A program made the position numbers and the translations under genes. From contig NZ_JAFBBW010000001.1 in assembly GCF_016907355.1 (NCBI RefSeq), forward strand, positions 186,001-250,000: DNA of 64,000 nucleotides, read 5' to 3'. The notes under the pieces are model-generated. The model worked only from the letters and a program-made list of their open reading frames with translations. It did not search any database and was not told the origin of the DNA. This document shows positions 56,381-64,000 of this stretch, in pieces (position 1 is the stretch's first letter; every line of letters begins with the position of its first letter). The DNA is from Agromyces aurantiacus. Its GTDB lineage: Bacteria; Actinomycetota; Actinomycetes; Actinomycetales; Microbacteriaceae.

Positions 56381-58042
56381 ATGCAGAAGCCGCTGGCAGG
56401 GCTGAGTCGCCGGAACCTGGTCCGCGAGCTCACCGCCGGCGTCACGCTGCTCGCCATCGCCATCCCCCTGAACATCGGCTACGCGCAGATCGCGGGCCTT
56501 CCGCCGACGGCCGGCCTCTACGCGCTCATCCTTCCGACGGTGGTGTACGCGCTCGTCGTCTCGAGCCGGCAGGTGGTGGCGTCACCGGATGCCGCCGCCG
56601 CCGCGCTCGTGGCCTCGTCGATCGGCGGGCTCGCGGTCGCCGGCAGTGCGGACTACGCGTCGCTGGCGATGGCGCAGGCGATCCTGTGCGGCGTCATGTT
56701 CCTCGCGCTCGCCGCGTTCCGGCTCGGCTTCCTCGCGAACTTCCTCTCCAAGCCGATCCTCGTGGGCTTCGTCGGGGGCCTCGCCCTCGACATCCTGGTG
56801 AGCCAGGTGGCGAAGATGCTCGGGATCTCGATCGACTCCGGCGGCGAGTTCGTCGACAAGGTCGTCGGCCTGGTGACCGGGCTGGGCAGCGCCAGCCTGA
56901 TCTCGCTCGCGATCTCCGCCGTCTCGGTGGCGATCCTCCTCGTCGGCCGCCGCGTCCTCTCCGCAGTACCGTGGGCACTCGTGGTCCTCGTGCTCGCCAC
57001 GGTGATCGTCGCGATCGCCGACCTGGGCGACGCCGGCGTCGCCGTGCTGGGCGAGGTTCCCGCCGGCCCGCCGGTCCTCACGTGGCCCGTCATCGACTGG
57101 TCGATGTGGCTCGTGCTCGTCCCGTCGGCCATGGCGCTCACGCTCGTGGCGACCGGTGAGGGCCTGCTCGTCTCGCGCGCGTACGGCGAGAAGCGCGGCT
57201 ATCCGACGAACCCGAACCGGGACCTGCTCGCCTTCGGCCTCGGGAACCTCGCGGCCGGCGCGAGCGCGAGCTTCGCGGTCGGCTCGTCGACGTCGCGTAC
57301 CGCCGCGATGGATCAGGCGGGCTCGCGCACGCAACTGCCCTCGCTCGTCCTCGCCGCCGGGACGCTCCTGCTGCTCCTGTTCGGCACGGCCCTGCTGGCC
57401 GACATCCCGTCGCCCGCGATCGGCGCGATCGTCGCCGTCGCGATCCTCCCGTTGCTCGGCATCCGGGAGTTCATCGCATTGTGGCGGGTCGATCGCTTCG
57501 AGTTCCTCGTCGGCGCGACCTGCTTCCTGGTGACGCTCTTCGTCGGCGCGATCCCGGGCATCCTCGTGTCGTTCGTGCTCGCCCTCGTCAATCTCGCGAA
57601 GCGCGCCGCGAACCCGGCGATCGACGTGCTCGAATCGACGGGCGAACCGACCGAGTCGCTGCTCGAGGAGGCGCCGTCGGGCGCCGTCACCGCGCCCGGC
57701 GTGGTCGTGATCCGCCTGGCCGCCCCGCTCTTCTTCGCGAACAGCTCGGTGTTCGCCGACGCGGTCAAGCGCGCGGTGCGCAACGCGGATGCCGCGGGCC
57801 ACGGCCCCGTGCGACACGTCGTGGTCGACATGGAAGCGGTCACCGACATCGACGTCACGGGCGCCGAGTCCTTCGAGGCCGTCCTCGCGTGGCTCACGCG
57901 GGAGCGCATCGACCTCGGCTTCAGTCGGGTGCGGCCGGGTGCCCGTGCGCGGCTCGTCGGGCTCGGACTGCTCGGTGACCGAGCGGTCTATGAGACGAAT
58001 CGGGCGGCGATCGCCGCACTGGCCGGGCCTTCCGCCGACTGA
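56381..58042 (+). CDS. SulP-family anion (sulfate) transporter with STAS domain
   Basis: 553 residues. About ten or more membrane segments begin at LTAGVTLLAIAIPLNIGYAQIAGLPPTAGLYALILP, the family's TM1-TM3 signature. The second half shows AFGLGNLAAGASASFAVGSSTSRTA, the anion-site region. Residues ~430-545 are a cytoplasmic STAS domain (VVIRLAAPLFFANSSVFADAVKRAV; HVVVDMEAVTDIDVTGAESFEAVL). It is likely a sulfate importer given the divergent alkylsulfatase; bicarbonate or another anion is possible. ATG 56381 has a strong GGGAGGGGG site. Confidence 0.9.
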   Translation: MQKPLAGLSRRNLVRELTAGVTLLAIAIPLNIGYAQIAGLPPTAGLYALILPTVVYALVVSSRQVVASPDAAAAALVASSIGGLAVAGSADYASLAMAQAILCGVMFLALAAFRLGFLANFLSKPILVGFVGGLALDILVSQVAKMLGISIDSGGEFVDKVVGLVTGLGSASLISLAISAVSVAILLVGRRVLSAVPWALVVLVLATVIVAIADLGDAGVAVLGEVPAGPPVLTWPVIDWSMWLVLVPSAMALTLVATGEGLLVSRAYGEKRGYPTNPNRDLLAFGLGNLAAGASASFAVGSSTSRTAAMDQAGSRTQLPSLVLAAGTLLLLLFGTALLADIPSPAIGAIVAVAILPLLGIREFIALWRVDRFEFLVGATCFLVTLFVGAIPGILVSFVLALVNLAKRAANPAIDVLESTGEPTESLLEEAPSGAVTAPGVVVIRLAAPLFFANSSVFADAVKRAVRNADAAGHGPVRHVVVDMEAVTDIDVTGAESFEAVLAWLTRERIDLGFSRVRPGARARLVGLGLLGDRAVYETNRAAIAALAGPSAD

Positions 58043-58103
58043 TCGCGAGATTCGTTCAGGTGCCGCGGTGGTTCCTGACCCGTCGAGAGTGACGAAGGGC
58101 CCT

Positions 58104-60791
58104 GTGGCAGTCGGCGGCGACGGGTGGAATATCTGGGAGCACGATTCTGCATCGCTCTTGGGGGTTCGAGTGGTCGAGCACGTGGTGTCCGAATACATGG
58201 TCGACCGGCCGCACTTGACCCGACGGCTCGGGGAAGCCCTCTCGTGTCCGCTCACACTCCTCGTCGCCCAGGCGGGCGCCGGGAAGACCGTCCTCCTCAC
58301 CCAGTGGGTCGCGCAACATCCGTCGCTGTCGATGGCGTGGATCGATGTGGAATCCGCCGATAACGACCCGGTGCGGTTTGCCCGGCGCCTCCTTGCCGCG
58401 CTCGCGGAGGGGAAGCCGGAGGTGAGCCGTCTGGGGGCGCTCTCCGCGCTGGGAGGTACCGGACTCGGCGACCCTCTGCTGAAGGCACTGCATGAGGGGC
58501 TGCAGTCGGACTCCGATTTGGTGCTCGTGTTCGACGACTTCCACCATCTGTCGAATCGGACGTTGCTCATGGATGTGGGACGGCTCGTCGCGATGCTGCC
58601 TCCGAACGTGCATGTCATCATGTCGACGCGAGTCGATCCGCCCATCCCGTGGAGCCGGCTCCGCCTCACGAACCGGTTGATCGAGATCCGGCAGGCCGAT
58701 CTCGCGATGACCCATGATGAGTCGGCAGAGATGCTGGGTCGGGTCGTCGGGCGTGATCTGTCGCCCGCCGCCACGGATCTGCTGATCGCCCGCACAGAGG
58801 GATGGGCGGCAGGCCTGCAGCTCGCCGGGATCGCAGTGAAGCTCCATACGGCTTCGGACGCGTTCATCGCCGAGTTCAGCGGAAACGATCGGCTGATCGC
58901 GGAGTACCTCACCGAAGAGGTGCTGGGGGCGATCAGTGCCGAACGTCGACGACTGCTCCTCCAGTTGGCGCCGTTGGACACGATGACCGCCGAGCTCGTC
59001 AACCACGTGCTGGAGCGCTCCGACGCCCGCCTCGTGTTCCGGCGTCTCGAGGACGAATCGATGTTCTTCGTCGGCCTGGACACCTCACGGACCGCCTTCC
59101 GATTCCACCAGCTGTTCCGCGATCTCCTGCGCTACCACCTCAGGTCGGAGGACCCGGACGAGGAGCGGCGACTGCTCGCCCGGGCCGCGGACTTCCACCT
59201 GAAGCGCAGCGAATGGGGGCCGGCGATCGAGTACCTGCTTCGCGCCGAGGACTGGGACCGCGCACTCGATGCAGTCCTGGCGTGCGGCAGCGACGTGTTC
59301 GAGCGCGGGGAGGCGGGCACCGTCATCCGATGGATCACCACCGTCCCGGAGGCGGCCAGGGAGGAACGACTCGATACCTGGCTTCAGCTCGCGATGCTCG
59401 TCGGCATGCAGGGTGAAGTCGCCCGAACGGCCGCCATGTTGCGGCGGGTCGCGAACGACTCGCGGGCGACGGTCGGTCAGCGCATCATTGCCGAGGCGTG
59501 GACGTCGGCCACCGCGCAATGGAGCGCTCGGCCCGAGGAGTGCATCCGCGCCGCCGAACGGGCGATCGCACTGCTCGATGAGCATCCCGACGCCGAGCCG
59601 CCCGATCTCATGCACCTGACCTCCCGGATGCTGCTGCGCACCCTGGCCCTCGGGTCGGGTGGACGGGCCAGGTTCCTCGACGGCGACCTGGCCGGGGCCG
59701 AGGAGTGGCTCACCGCGGCCCTGACGACGGACGGGATCTCCTATCCACCGTTCCGCGTCGGGGTGTTGGGCTCCCTCGCGTTGCTCGACGGGTGGTGCGG
59801 TCGGACCCTCGAGGCAGAACTCCTCGCCGCAGAGGCGGTGGAGACCGCTGGGATGAGCGGCCTCCTCTCCCACCCGGTCATCGCGGACGCCCTCCTGGCC
59901 CAAGCGCTGGTCGCGCGCGAACGCGCGCATGAGGACGACGCGGCGACGCTCCTCGAGGACGCGCGCGTCCGGGCAGAGGCCAACCACCGCACGCAGCTGC
60001 TGTGGATCGCGACGTTCGAGCGCGCGGCGAGGTGCGCCGCCGAGGGCCGCTTCGACGATGCCCTCGAACTCGTGGACGTCGCTCGCCACGACGCCCCGTC
60101 GGCTCCCGCGCCGGTGATCCTCGATCGACTCATCGGGCTGCGCATGAGCGTGCTCCGGCGGATGGGGCGGCCCGCCGAGGCGCTCCACCTCGTCGGTGCC
60201 GACCAGCGGTGCACTCCCACCGTTCGATTCGAGATGCATGCCGCGTCGCTCGCGCTGGGCGACACCGCCGCAGCGGCGACACTGCTCCGACAGGGCAGCG
60301 ACCGCGTATCCGCGGGCCGACCACGGGACGAGGTCGGGGACCTGCTCCTGCAGGCGTGGGCGGCCGAGCTCACCGGTTCCCATGAGACGGCGCTCGGGCT
60401 CATGGGCGCGGCGCTCGATGTGGCGGAGCCCGAAGGCCTCGTGGCGATGTTCGTCGAGCCGGATGTCGCCGTCGTCCGCCTCGTCGAGGAGCTCGCCGGA
60501 GCGCGCGGCGGCCTGAGCGACGCCATCCTCACGCGGTGGGGACGCATCGCAGGCCCGCACGCCAACGCGGCACTGGCAGAACCGCTGACCGAGCGGGAAC
60601 TGGAGATCCTCACCCACCTGCCCGACCATTCGACGAGCGCGGAGCTGGCGACGCTGTGCTTCGTGTCGGTCAACACGGTGAAGACGCACACCGCCCACAT
60701 CTACCGGAAGCTCGGCGTGTCCGGCCGCAGCGCCGCGGTGGCGAAGGCCCGCGAACTCGGGTTGATCGCCGTCAGTCGCCCTGATCGTTGA
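58104..60791 (+). CDS. Large ATP-binding LuxR-family regulator (MalT/LAL-like)
   Basis: About 895 residues. The N-terminal STAND-type ATPase carries the P-loop AQAGAGKTVLL with K61, followed by MAWIDVESADNDPVRFARRLLAALA and LVLVFDDFHHLSNR (Walker B). A long helical repeat sensor region spans ~350-800 (RAADFHLKRSEWGPAIEYLLRAEDWDRALDAVL). The C-terminal LuxR HTH is LTERELEILTHLPDHSTSAELATLCFVSVNTVKTHTAHIYRKLGVSGRSAAV. The start is uncertain: GTG 58104 has GAAGGG close upstream and GTG 58089 is also in frame. It may control the flanking sulfate genes; its inducer is unknown. Confidence 0.88.
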   Translation: MAVGGDGWNIWEHDSASLLGVRVVEHVVSEYMVDRPHLTRRLGEALSCPLTLLVAQAGAGKTVLLTQWVAQHPSLSMAWIDVESADNDPVRFARRLLAALAEGKPEVSRLGALSALGGTGLGDPLLKALHEGLQSDSDLVLVFDDFHHLSNRTLLMDVGRLVAMLPPNVHVIMSTRVDPPIPWSRLRLTNRLIEIRQADLAMTHDESAEMLGRVVGRDLSPAATDLLIARTEGWAAGLQLAGIAVKLHTASDAFIAEFSGNDRLIAEYLTEEVLGAISAERRRLLLQLAPLDTMTAELVNHVLERSDARLVFRRLEDESMFFVGLDTSRTAFRFHQLFRDLLRYHLRSEDPDEERRLLARAADFHLKRSEWGPAIEYLLRAEDWDRALDAVLACGSDVFERGEAGTVIRWITTVPEAAREERLDTWLQLAMLVGMQGEVARTAAMLRRVANDSRATVGQRIIAEAWTSATAQWSARPEECIRAAERAIALLDEHPDAEPPDLMHLTSRMLLRTLALGSGGRARFLDGDLAGAEEWLTAALTTDGISYPPFRVGVLGSLALLDGWCGRTLEAELLAAEAVETAGMSGLLSHPVIADALLAQALVARERAHEDDAATLLEDARVRAEANHRTQLLWIATFERAARCAAEGRFDDALELVDVARHDAPSAPAPVILDRLIGLRMSVLRRMGRPAEALHLVGADQRCTPTVRFEMHAASLALGDTAAAATLLRQGSDRVSAGRPRDEVGDLLLQAWAAELTGSHETALGLMGAALDVAEPEGLVAMFVEPDVAVVRLVEELAGARGGLSDAILTRWGRIAGPHANAALAEPLTERELEILTHLPDHSTSAELATLCFVSVNTVKTHTAHIYRKLGVSGRSAAVAKARELGLIAVSRPDR

Positions 60792-60990
60792 CGTGGACCA
60801 CCGACTCGATCTCGACGTTGAGCCCGCGAAGCAGATCGAGCATCCCGACGAGACGGGCCTGGTCCGGAATCCAGCCCCGGAGGAGCGTGCCGTGAGCGCT
60901 GCTCGAGACGACCTCGAATCCGGTGAGCTCATCGGTGATCATCGAGCCGAGCTCACCCCGGACCACGATGTCGAACATCTCGCGGCCCAT
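60772..60990 (-). CDS. Small protein of unknown function (72 aa)
   Basis: MGREMFDIVVRGELGSMITDELTGFEV is followed by VVHVNDQGD at the end, with a short helix (PDQARLVGMLDLLRGLNVEIE) before it. The strand-helix-strand order resembles small ACT- or ferredoxin-like folds, but no family is recognised. ATG 60990 is preferred over GTG 61029 because GGAGGA lies right upstream. It follows the 53-residue gene by 68 bases on the same strand, so it may be the last gene of that unit. It overlaps the end of the LuxR-type gene by 20 bases, tail to tail. Confidence 0.7.
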   Translation of the reverse strand: MGREMFDIVVRGELGSMITDELTGFEVVSSSAHGTLLRGWIPDQARLVGMLDLLRGLNVEIESVVHVNDQGD

Positions 60991-61058
60991 CGCTCCTCCA
61001 AGGTCCACGGCTCGGACGGTCGCGCGCACTGCGCTCGATCCGAGCGGAGCTGATCGCC

Positions 61059-61220
61059 CTAGATGCGTCGCCGACGGCCGGGGGTGACGGCTGCGCCGAC
61101 CACCGCCGCCCTCGCGACCGGGGCGGGACCGGGTCGGACGGCGGCACCGACCACGGCCGCCTTCGCGACCGGGGCGCGAACGACGCCGACCCGTCCTACG
61201 CGTGCTGGCCTGAGCGGCAT
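61059..61220 (-). CDS. 53-aa basic hydrophobic protein built from a duplicated 17-residue unit
   Basis: Starting MPLRPARVGRVGVVR, the protein continues with APVAKAAVVGAAVRPGP and APVARAAVVGAAVTPGR, two copies of one 17-residue unit (51 bases, 61175-61125 and 61124-61074), and ends RRRI. GGAG lies seven bases before the ATG, and the start is one base after the stop of the DUF6325-like gene, so it is almost certainly translated. Alternating Val/Ala with flanking Arg suggests a short membrane-associated helix. No function is assigned. Confidence 0.65.
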   Translation of the reverse strand: MPLRPARVGRVGVVRAPVAKAAVVGAAVRPGPAPVARAAVVGAAVTPGRRRRI

Positions 61221-61221
61221 G

Positions 61222-61719
61222 TCATTCTCCAGTCTTCTCGAAGGCGGTTTCCGAAGCGGCCTCCAGGTCGGCCTCGAGGGAGGCGGCGATCGCCTGGATC
61301 GGGATCCGGCCGCTCGCGATCAACTGTGCGCCGGCACGGCGTGCCGCAGCGGCGAAGGGCGCAGCCCACACGTTCTCGTAGACCAGCACCCCCGCGACGC
61401 TCCCCGGATCCATCGCGTTCGCCAGGTTCTCGACGTCTTCGGCGGCGAGCAACTCCGCGAGCTCCGCCTCGAGTTCGACCAGCTCCCCGAGGTCGCCGGC
61501 ATCCGACAACTCCATGGCATCGACGGTGCCCTCGTCGTCCTTGGTCAGGATGATGGCATCGACGACCCGGATCGTGCCGGCTTCCACGAGCTTGACCAGC
61601 TCTTCGGCGATCTCCCCGGTGAAGTTCTGCTGACCGGCGGGGAATTCGATGATGAGGAAGTCGACCGGACCGAGCGTGTCCAGGGAACGCTCGGCTTCGT
61701 CCTGCTCATGCTCGGTCAT
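61222..61719 (-). CDS. DUF6325/DUF1269-like protein
   Basis: 165 residues. GPVDFLIIEFPAGQQNFTGEIAEELVKLVEAGTIRVVDAIILTKDDEGTV is a ferredoxin-like strand-helix-strand unit. A long acidic Leu/Glu helix (LGELVELEAELAELLAAEDVENLANAMDPGS) and an Ala-rich segment (VWAAPFAAAARRAGAQLI) follow. I place it with small DUF6325/DUF1269-type proteins; the biochemical role is unknown. The same unit opens the divergent sulfatase (VDVLVAGY-like, ...TVRIEGAILVTRDGDGEI). ATG 61719 starts the conserved part, with AGGAGAGG 12 bases upstream. Confidence 0.78.
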   Translation of the reverse strand: MTEHEQDEAERSLDTLGPVDFLIIEFPAGQQNFTGEIAEELVKLVEAGTIRVVDAIILTKDDEGTVDAMELSDAGDLGELVELEAELAELLAAEDVENLANAMDPGSVAGVLVYENVWAAPFAAAARRAGAQLIASGRIPIQAIAASLEADLEAASETAFEKTGE

Positions 61720-61799
61720 GACGGTTCCGTCCTCTCCTGTCTTCGACTGTCCTCCGTCGCACGGCCCCAGCGTCCTCGCAACGGCCGGTCGACACATCA

Positions 61800-61841
61800 C
61801 CCGAAGAGGATGATTCGGGCTCGGCGGGCCTTCGCTAGCGT
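61800..61841 (+). promoter_or_regulatory. Inverted repeat CCCGAA-N8-TTCGGG and candidate sulfatase promoter
   Basis: A perfect 6-bp-arm dyad spans 61800-61819 in the 184-base gap between the DUF6325-like gene and the sulfatase. TAGCGT at 61836-61841 is a possible -10 box whose -35 position would overlap the right arm, so a bound protein could block or aid transcription. Confidence 0.45.
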
Positions 61842-61903
61842 GTGCCCAGGCCGACGCACGACCGGGCGGTCGCGACCGACTCCATCACTCCGAGGGGGAA
61901 ACG

Positions 61904-64000
61904 ATGAGCGAGAAGACGATGGACGTGCTGGTGGCGGGGTACCCCGACGGCGAGGCGGCGCAGCGCGAGTTCGACGGCCTCGTCGAACTCGTGAAGCAGA
62001 AGACCGTCAGGATCGAGGGCGCCATCCTCGTGACGCGGGATGGTGACGGCGAGATCACGGTCGCCGACACCGGCGACCACCTCGGCCGCAAGGGCGCCGG
62101 CTGGGGTGCCGGCGTCGGGCTCGTCGTCGGGCTCTTCGCACCGGCCCTGCTGCCGTCGATCGCGGTCGGCGCGGGCGGCGGCGCCCTCGCAGGGGAGTTC
62201 ACCGAGCACCGGCTGAAGACGGGCATCGTGGGACACATCGGCGAGAACCTCAAGCCGGGCACCGCGGGCATCATCGCGGTGTTCGACGAGGAGTACCGAC
62301 TCAGGATCGAACAGGCGCTGCCCGGGTCGCCGGCGAAGTCGATCGCCCAGTCCGACGAGCACAGCCTCAAGAACCTCCGCGAAGCGCTGGCCGAGGCGGC
62401 GGGCAAGTTCTCGCCCGACCGCACCGTACTGCCGATCCCGGATCCCGCGTTCGGCGGCACCATCGGCCGGACCCTCGACCAGTCGGTGGCCGACTGGACC
62501 ATCGTCGCGACGCCGAAGCCGCCCGAGGGAGCGCCGAATGTCTTGATCGTGCTCATCGACGACGCCGGATTCGGCAACCCGAGCACCTTCGGCGGACTCA
62601 TCGACACCCCGAACATGACCCGGGTGCAGCAGATGGGACTGACCTACAACCGCTTCCACGTCACCGCCGTGTGCTCGCCGACGCGTGCTGCTCTGCTGAC
62701 CGGCAGGAACCAGCACCGGGTCGGCTTCGGGTCGATCGCGGAGTACCCCGGACCGTTCCCGGGCTACACGGCCGCGGTGCCCAAGAGCTGCGCGCCCATC
62801 GCCCGCGTCCTGAAGGACAACGGATACGTCACCGGCGGATTCGGCAAGTGGCACCTCACGCCCGACAACGTGCAGGGCGCCGCCGGCCCGTTCGATCGGT
62901 GGCCGATCGGCTGGGGCTTCGACCACTGGTGGGGGTTCCTGAGCGGCGCCGCCGGCCAGTACGACCCGATCATCACGCAGGACAACTCGACGCTCGGGGT
63001 TCCGGTCGGCGAGGACGGGAAGCAGTACTACTTCCCGGACGACATCACCGACAAGGCGGTCGAGTGGCTCCACGCCGTGCGCGCCCAGGACGCCTCGAAG
63101 CCGTGGTTCATGTACTACTCGACCGGATGCTCCCATGCACCGCACCACGTCGCCTCGGAGTGGGCCGACAAGTACAAGGGCCGCTTCGACGCCGGCTGGG
63201 ACGAGTACCGCAAGACGGTGTTCGAGCGGCAGAAGGCGCTCGGCATCGTGCCGCCGGACACCGAGCTCACCGAGCGGCCGGACCTGTTCCCCGCGTGGGA
63301 TTCGCTCTCGGATGCCGAGAAGAAGCTCTACGTGCGCCAGATGGAGGTCTTCGCGGGCTACTCCGAGAACGCCGACTGGAACGTCGGCCGGCTCCTCGAC
63401 TCGATCGAGGAGATGGGCGACCTCGACAACACGCTCATCTTCTACATCTGGGGCGACAACGGCGCGAGCATGGAGGGCACCATCACCGGCTCGTTCAACG
63501 AGCTCACCTTCCTCAACGGCATCCCGCTGACGCCGGAGCAGCAGCTCGAGCTCATCGAGGAGCACGGCGGCATCGAGGAGCTCGGCGGCATCGACACCGC
63601 ACCGCATTACGCGGCCGCGTGGGCGTGGGCCGGCAACACGCCGTTTCAGTGGGGCAAGCAGACCGGAAGCCACCTGGGCGGCACGCGCGATCCGATGGTC
63701 GTCGCCTGGCCCGACCGGATCCCCGGCGGCGGCGAACTGCGTTCGCAGTTCACGCACTGCATCGACATCGGGCCGACGATCCTCGAGGCCGTCGGCGTCC
63801 CCGAGGCGAAGTCGGTCGACGGCATCGAGCAGGAGCCCATGGACGGCACGAGCTTCCTGCACACGTTCGAGGCCGCGGATGCCGAGGAGCGCCACACCGT
63901 CCAGTACTTCGAGTCGTTCGGCAACCGGGCGATCTACAAGGACGGCTGGTGGGCCTGCGCCCGGCTCGACCGGATCCCATGGGACTTCTCGCCCGCGACG
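61904..64000 (+). CDS. Arylsulfatase with an N-terminal DUF1269-like domain (3' end outside window)
   Basis: The first 699 residues are visible, with no stop. Residues 1-~150 form a separate domain: MDVLVAGYPDGEAAQREFDGLVELV, KTVRIEGAILVTRDGDGEI and a Gly-rich hydrophobic hairpin (GWGAGVGLVVGLFAPALLPS) as in DUF1269 proteins. From ~205 on it is a sulfatase: metal-binding VLIVLIDDAGFGN (D219, D220), the formylglycine site C257-S-P-T-R261 followed by AALLTGR, FGKWHLTP and IWGDNGASMEGT. It should release sulfate from sulfate esters after maturation of C257. ATG 61904 has GAGGGGG upstream. Confidence 0.92.
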   Translation, partial: MSEKTMDVLVAGYPDGEAAQREFDGLVELVKQKTVRIEGAILVTRDGDGEITVADTGDHLGRKGAGWGAGVGLVVGLFAPALLPSIAVGAGGGALAGEFTEHRLKTGIVGHIGENLKPGTAGIIAVFDEEYRLRIEQALPGSPAKSIAQSDEHSLKNLREALAEAAGKFSPDRTVLPIPDPAFGGTIGRTLDQSVADWTIVATPKPPEGAPNVLIVLIDDAGFGNPSTFGGLIDTPNMTRVQQMGLTYNRFHVTAVCSPTRAALLTGRNQHRVGFGSIAEYPGPFPGYTAAVPKSCAPIARVLKDNGYVTGGFGKWHLTPDNVQGAAGPFDRWPIGWGFDHWWGFLSGAAGQYDPIITQDNSTLGVPVGEDGKQYYFPDDITDKAVEWLHAVRAQDASKPWFMYYSTGCSHAPHHVASEWADKYKGRFDAGWDEYRKTVFERQKALGIVPPDTELTERPDLFPAWDSLSDAEKKLYVRQMEVFAGYSENADWNVGRLLDSIEEMGDLDNTLIFYIWGDNGASMEGTITGSFNELTFLNGIPLTPEQQLELIEEHGGIEELGGIDTAPHYAAAWAWAGNTPFQWGKQTGSHLGGTRDPMVVAWPDRIPGGGELRSQFTHCIDIGPTILEAVGVPEAKSVDGIEQEPMDGTSFLHTFEAADAEERHTVQYFESFGNRAIYKDGWWACARLDRIPWDFSPAT

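Noticed and set aside
61835..63895. A 686-codon minus-strand frame opposite the sulfatase
   Set aside because: It is a mirror of biased codons; the plus strand shows the formylglycine motif and full sulfatase blocks.

Overview
The window is GC-rich (roughly 70% by eye), densely packed, and uses many GTG starts and 1- or 4-base start/stop overlaps. APS-type CysH, NirA/SirA-type sulfite reductase, an FprA-like ferredoxin reductase, an ECF sigma factor with DGPF partners, a 201-residue Dcd and Tat signals all point to a high-GC actinobacterium. The codon use and the repeats inside genes fit Microbacteriaceae (Agromyces-like), but that family-level placement is inference.

Layout. (1) 1-10.5 kb: the end of an unknown gene, then one co-directional assimilatory sulfur operon: sulfite reductase, cysH, cysD, cysN, an SsuABC-type sulfonate transporter, siroheme SUMT (cobA) and a ferredoxin-NADP reductase. 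A leader that can fold as a pseudoknot precedes it, REP-like repeats lie in frame inside several of its genes, and a ~34-bp minisatellite follows it. (2) 10.9-12.6 kb: a divergent TetR/hydrolase pair with tandem operators. (3) 12.7-44.8 kb: a very large surface-polysaccharide locus. It has 15 glycosyltransferase genes (two of them two-domain fusions), a tyrosine phosphatase, a chain-length/tyrosine kinase, an O-antigen polymerase/ligase-like protein, two pyruvyl-transferase-family proteins, an FrhB-like iron-sulfur protein, a PglK/MsbA-like ABC exporter, an HPr-kinase-like protein with a PqqD-like tail, a PqqD-like protein beside a nucleotidyltransferase, a QueC-like ATP pyrophosphatase and a Cys-rich Tat-secreted protein. 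No initiating sugar-phosphate transferase, MATE-type Wzx or nucleotide-sugar synthesis genes were seen. (4) 44.8-46.3 kb: a membrane protein, dcd and tRNA-Gly(CCC). (5) 46.4-49.6 kb: an ECF42-like sigma factor with two DGPF/YCII proteins that share a 29-bp promoter, closed by a degenerate copy of the tRNA-Gly 3' half. (6) 49.6-54.3 kb: RidA/HxlR and TetR/hydrolase divergent pairs with clear operators, a lipoprotein and a cold-shock protein. (7) 54.3-64 kb: a second sulfur region with an alkylsulfatase, a SulP transporter, a LuxR-type large ATPase regulator, a small gene set (72-aa protein, repeat-built 53-aa protein, DUF6325-like protein) and a divergent arylsulfatase whose N-terminus resembles a DUF1269-type domain. 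The arylsulfatase runs off the window.

How the parts fit. The first operon can turn sulfate or sulfonate into sulfide, with its own siroheme methylase and electron supply. The right end can release sulfate from alkyl and aryl sulfate esters and import it. The middle builds and exports a complex, probably pyruvylated glycan. Function calls rest on motifs and gene order read by eye; no database search was run.
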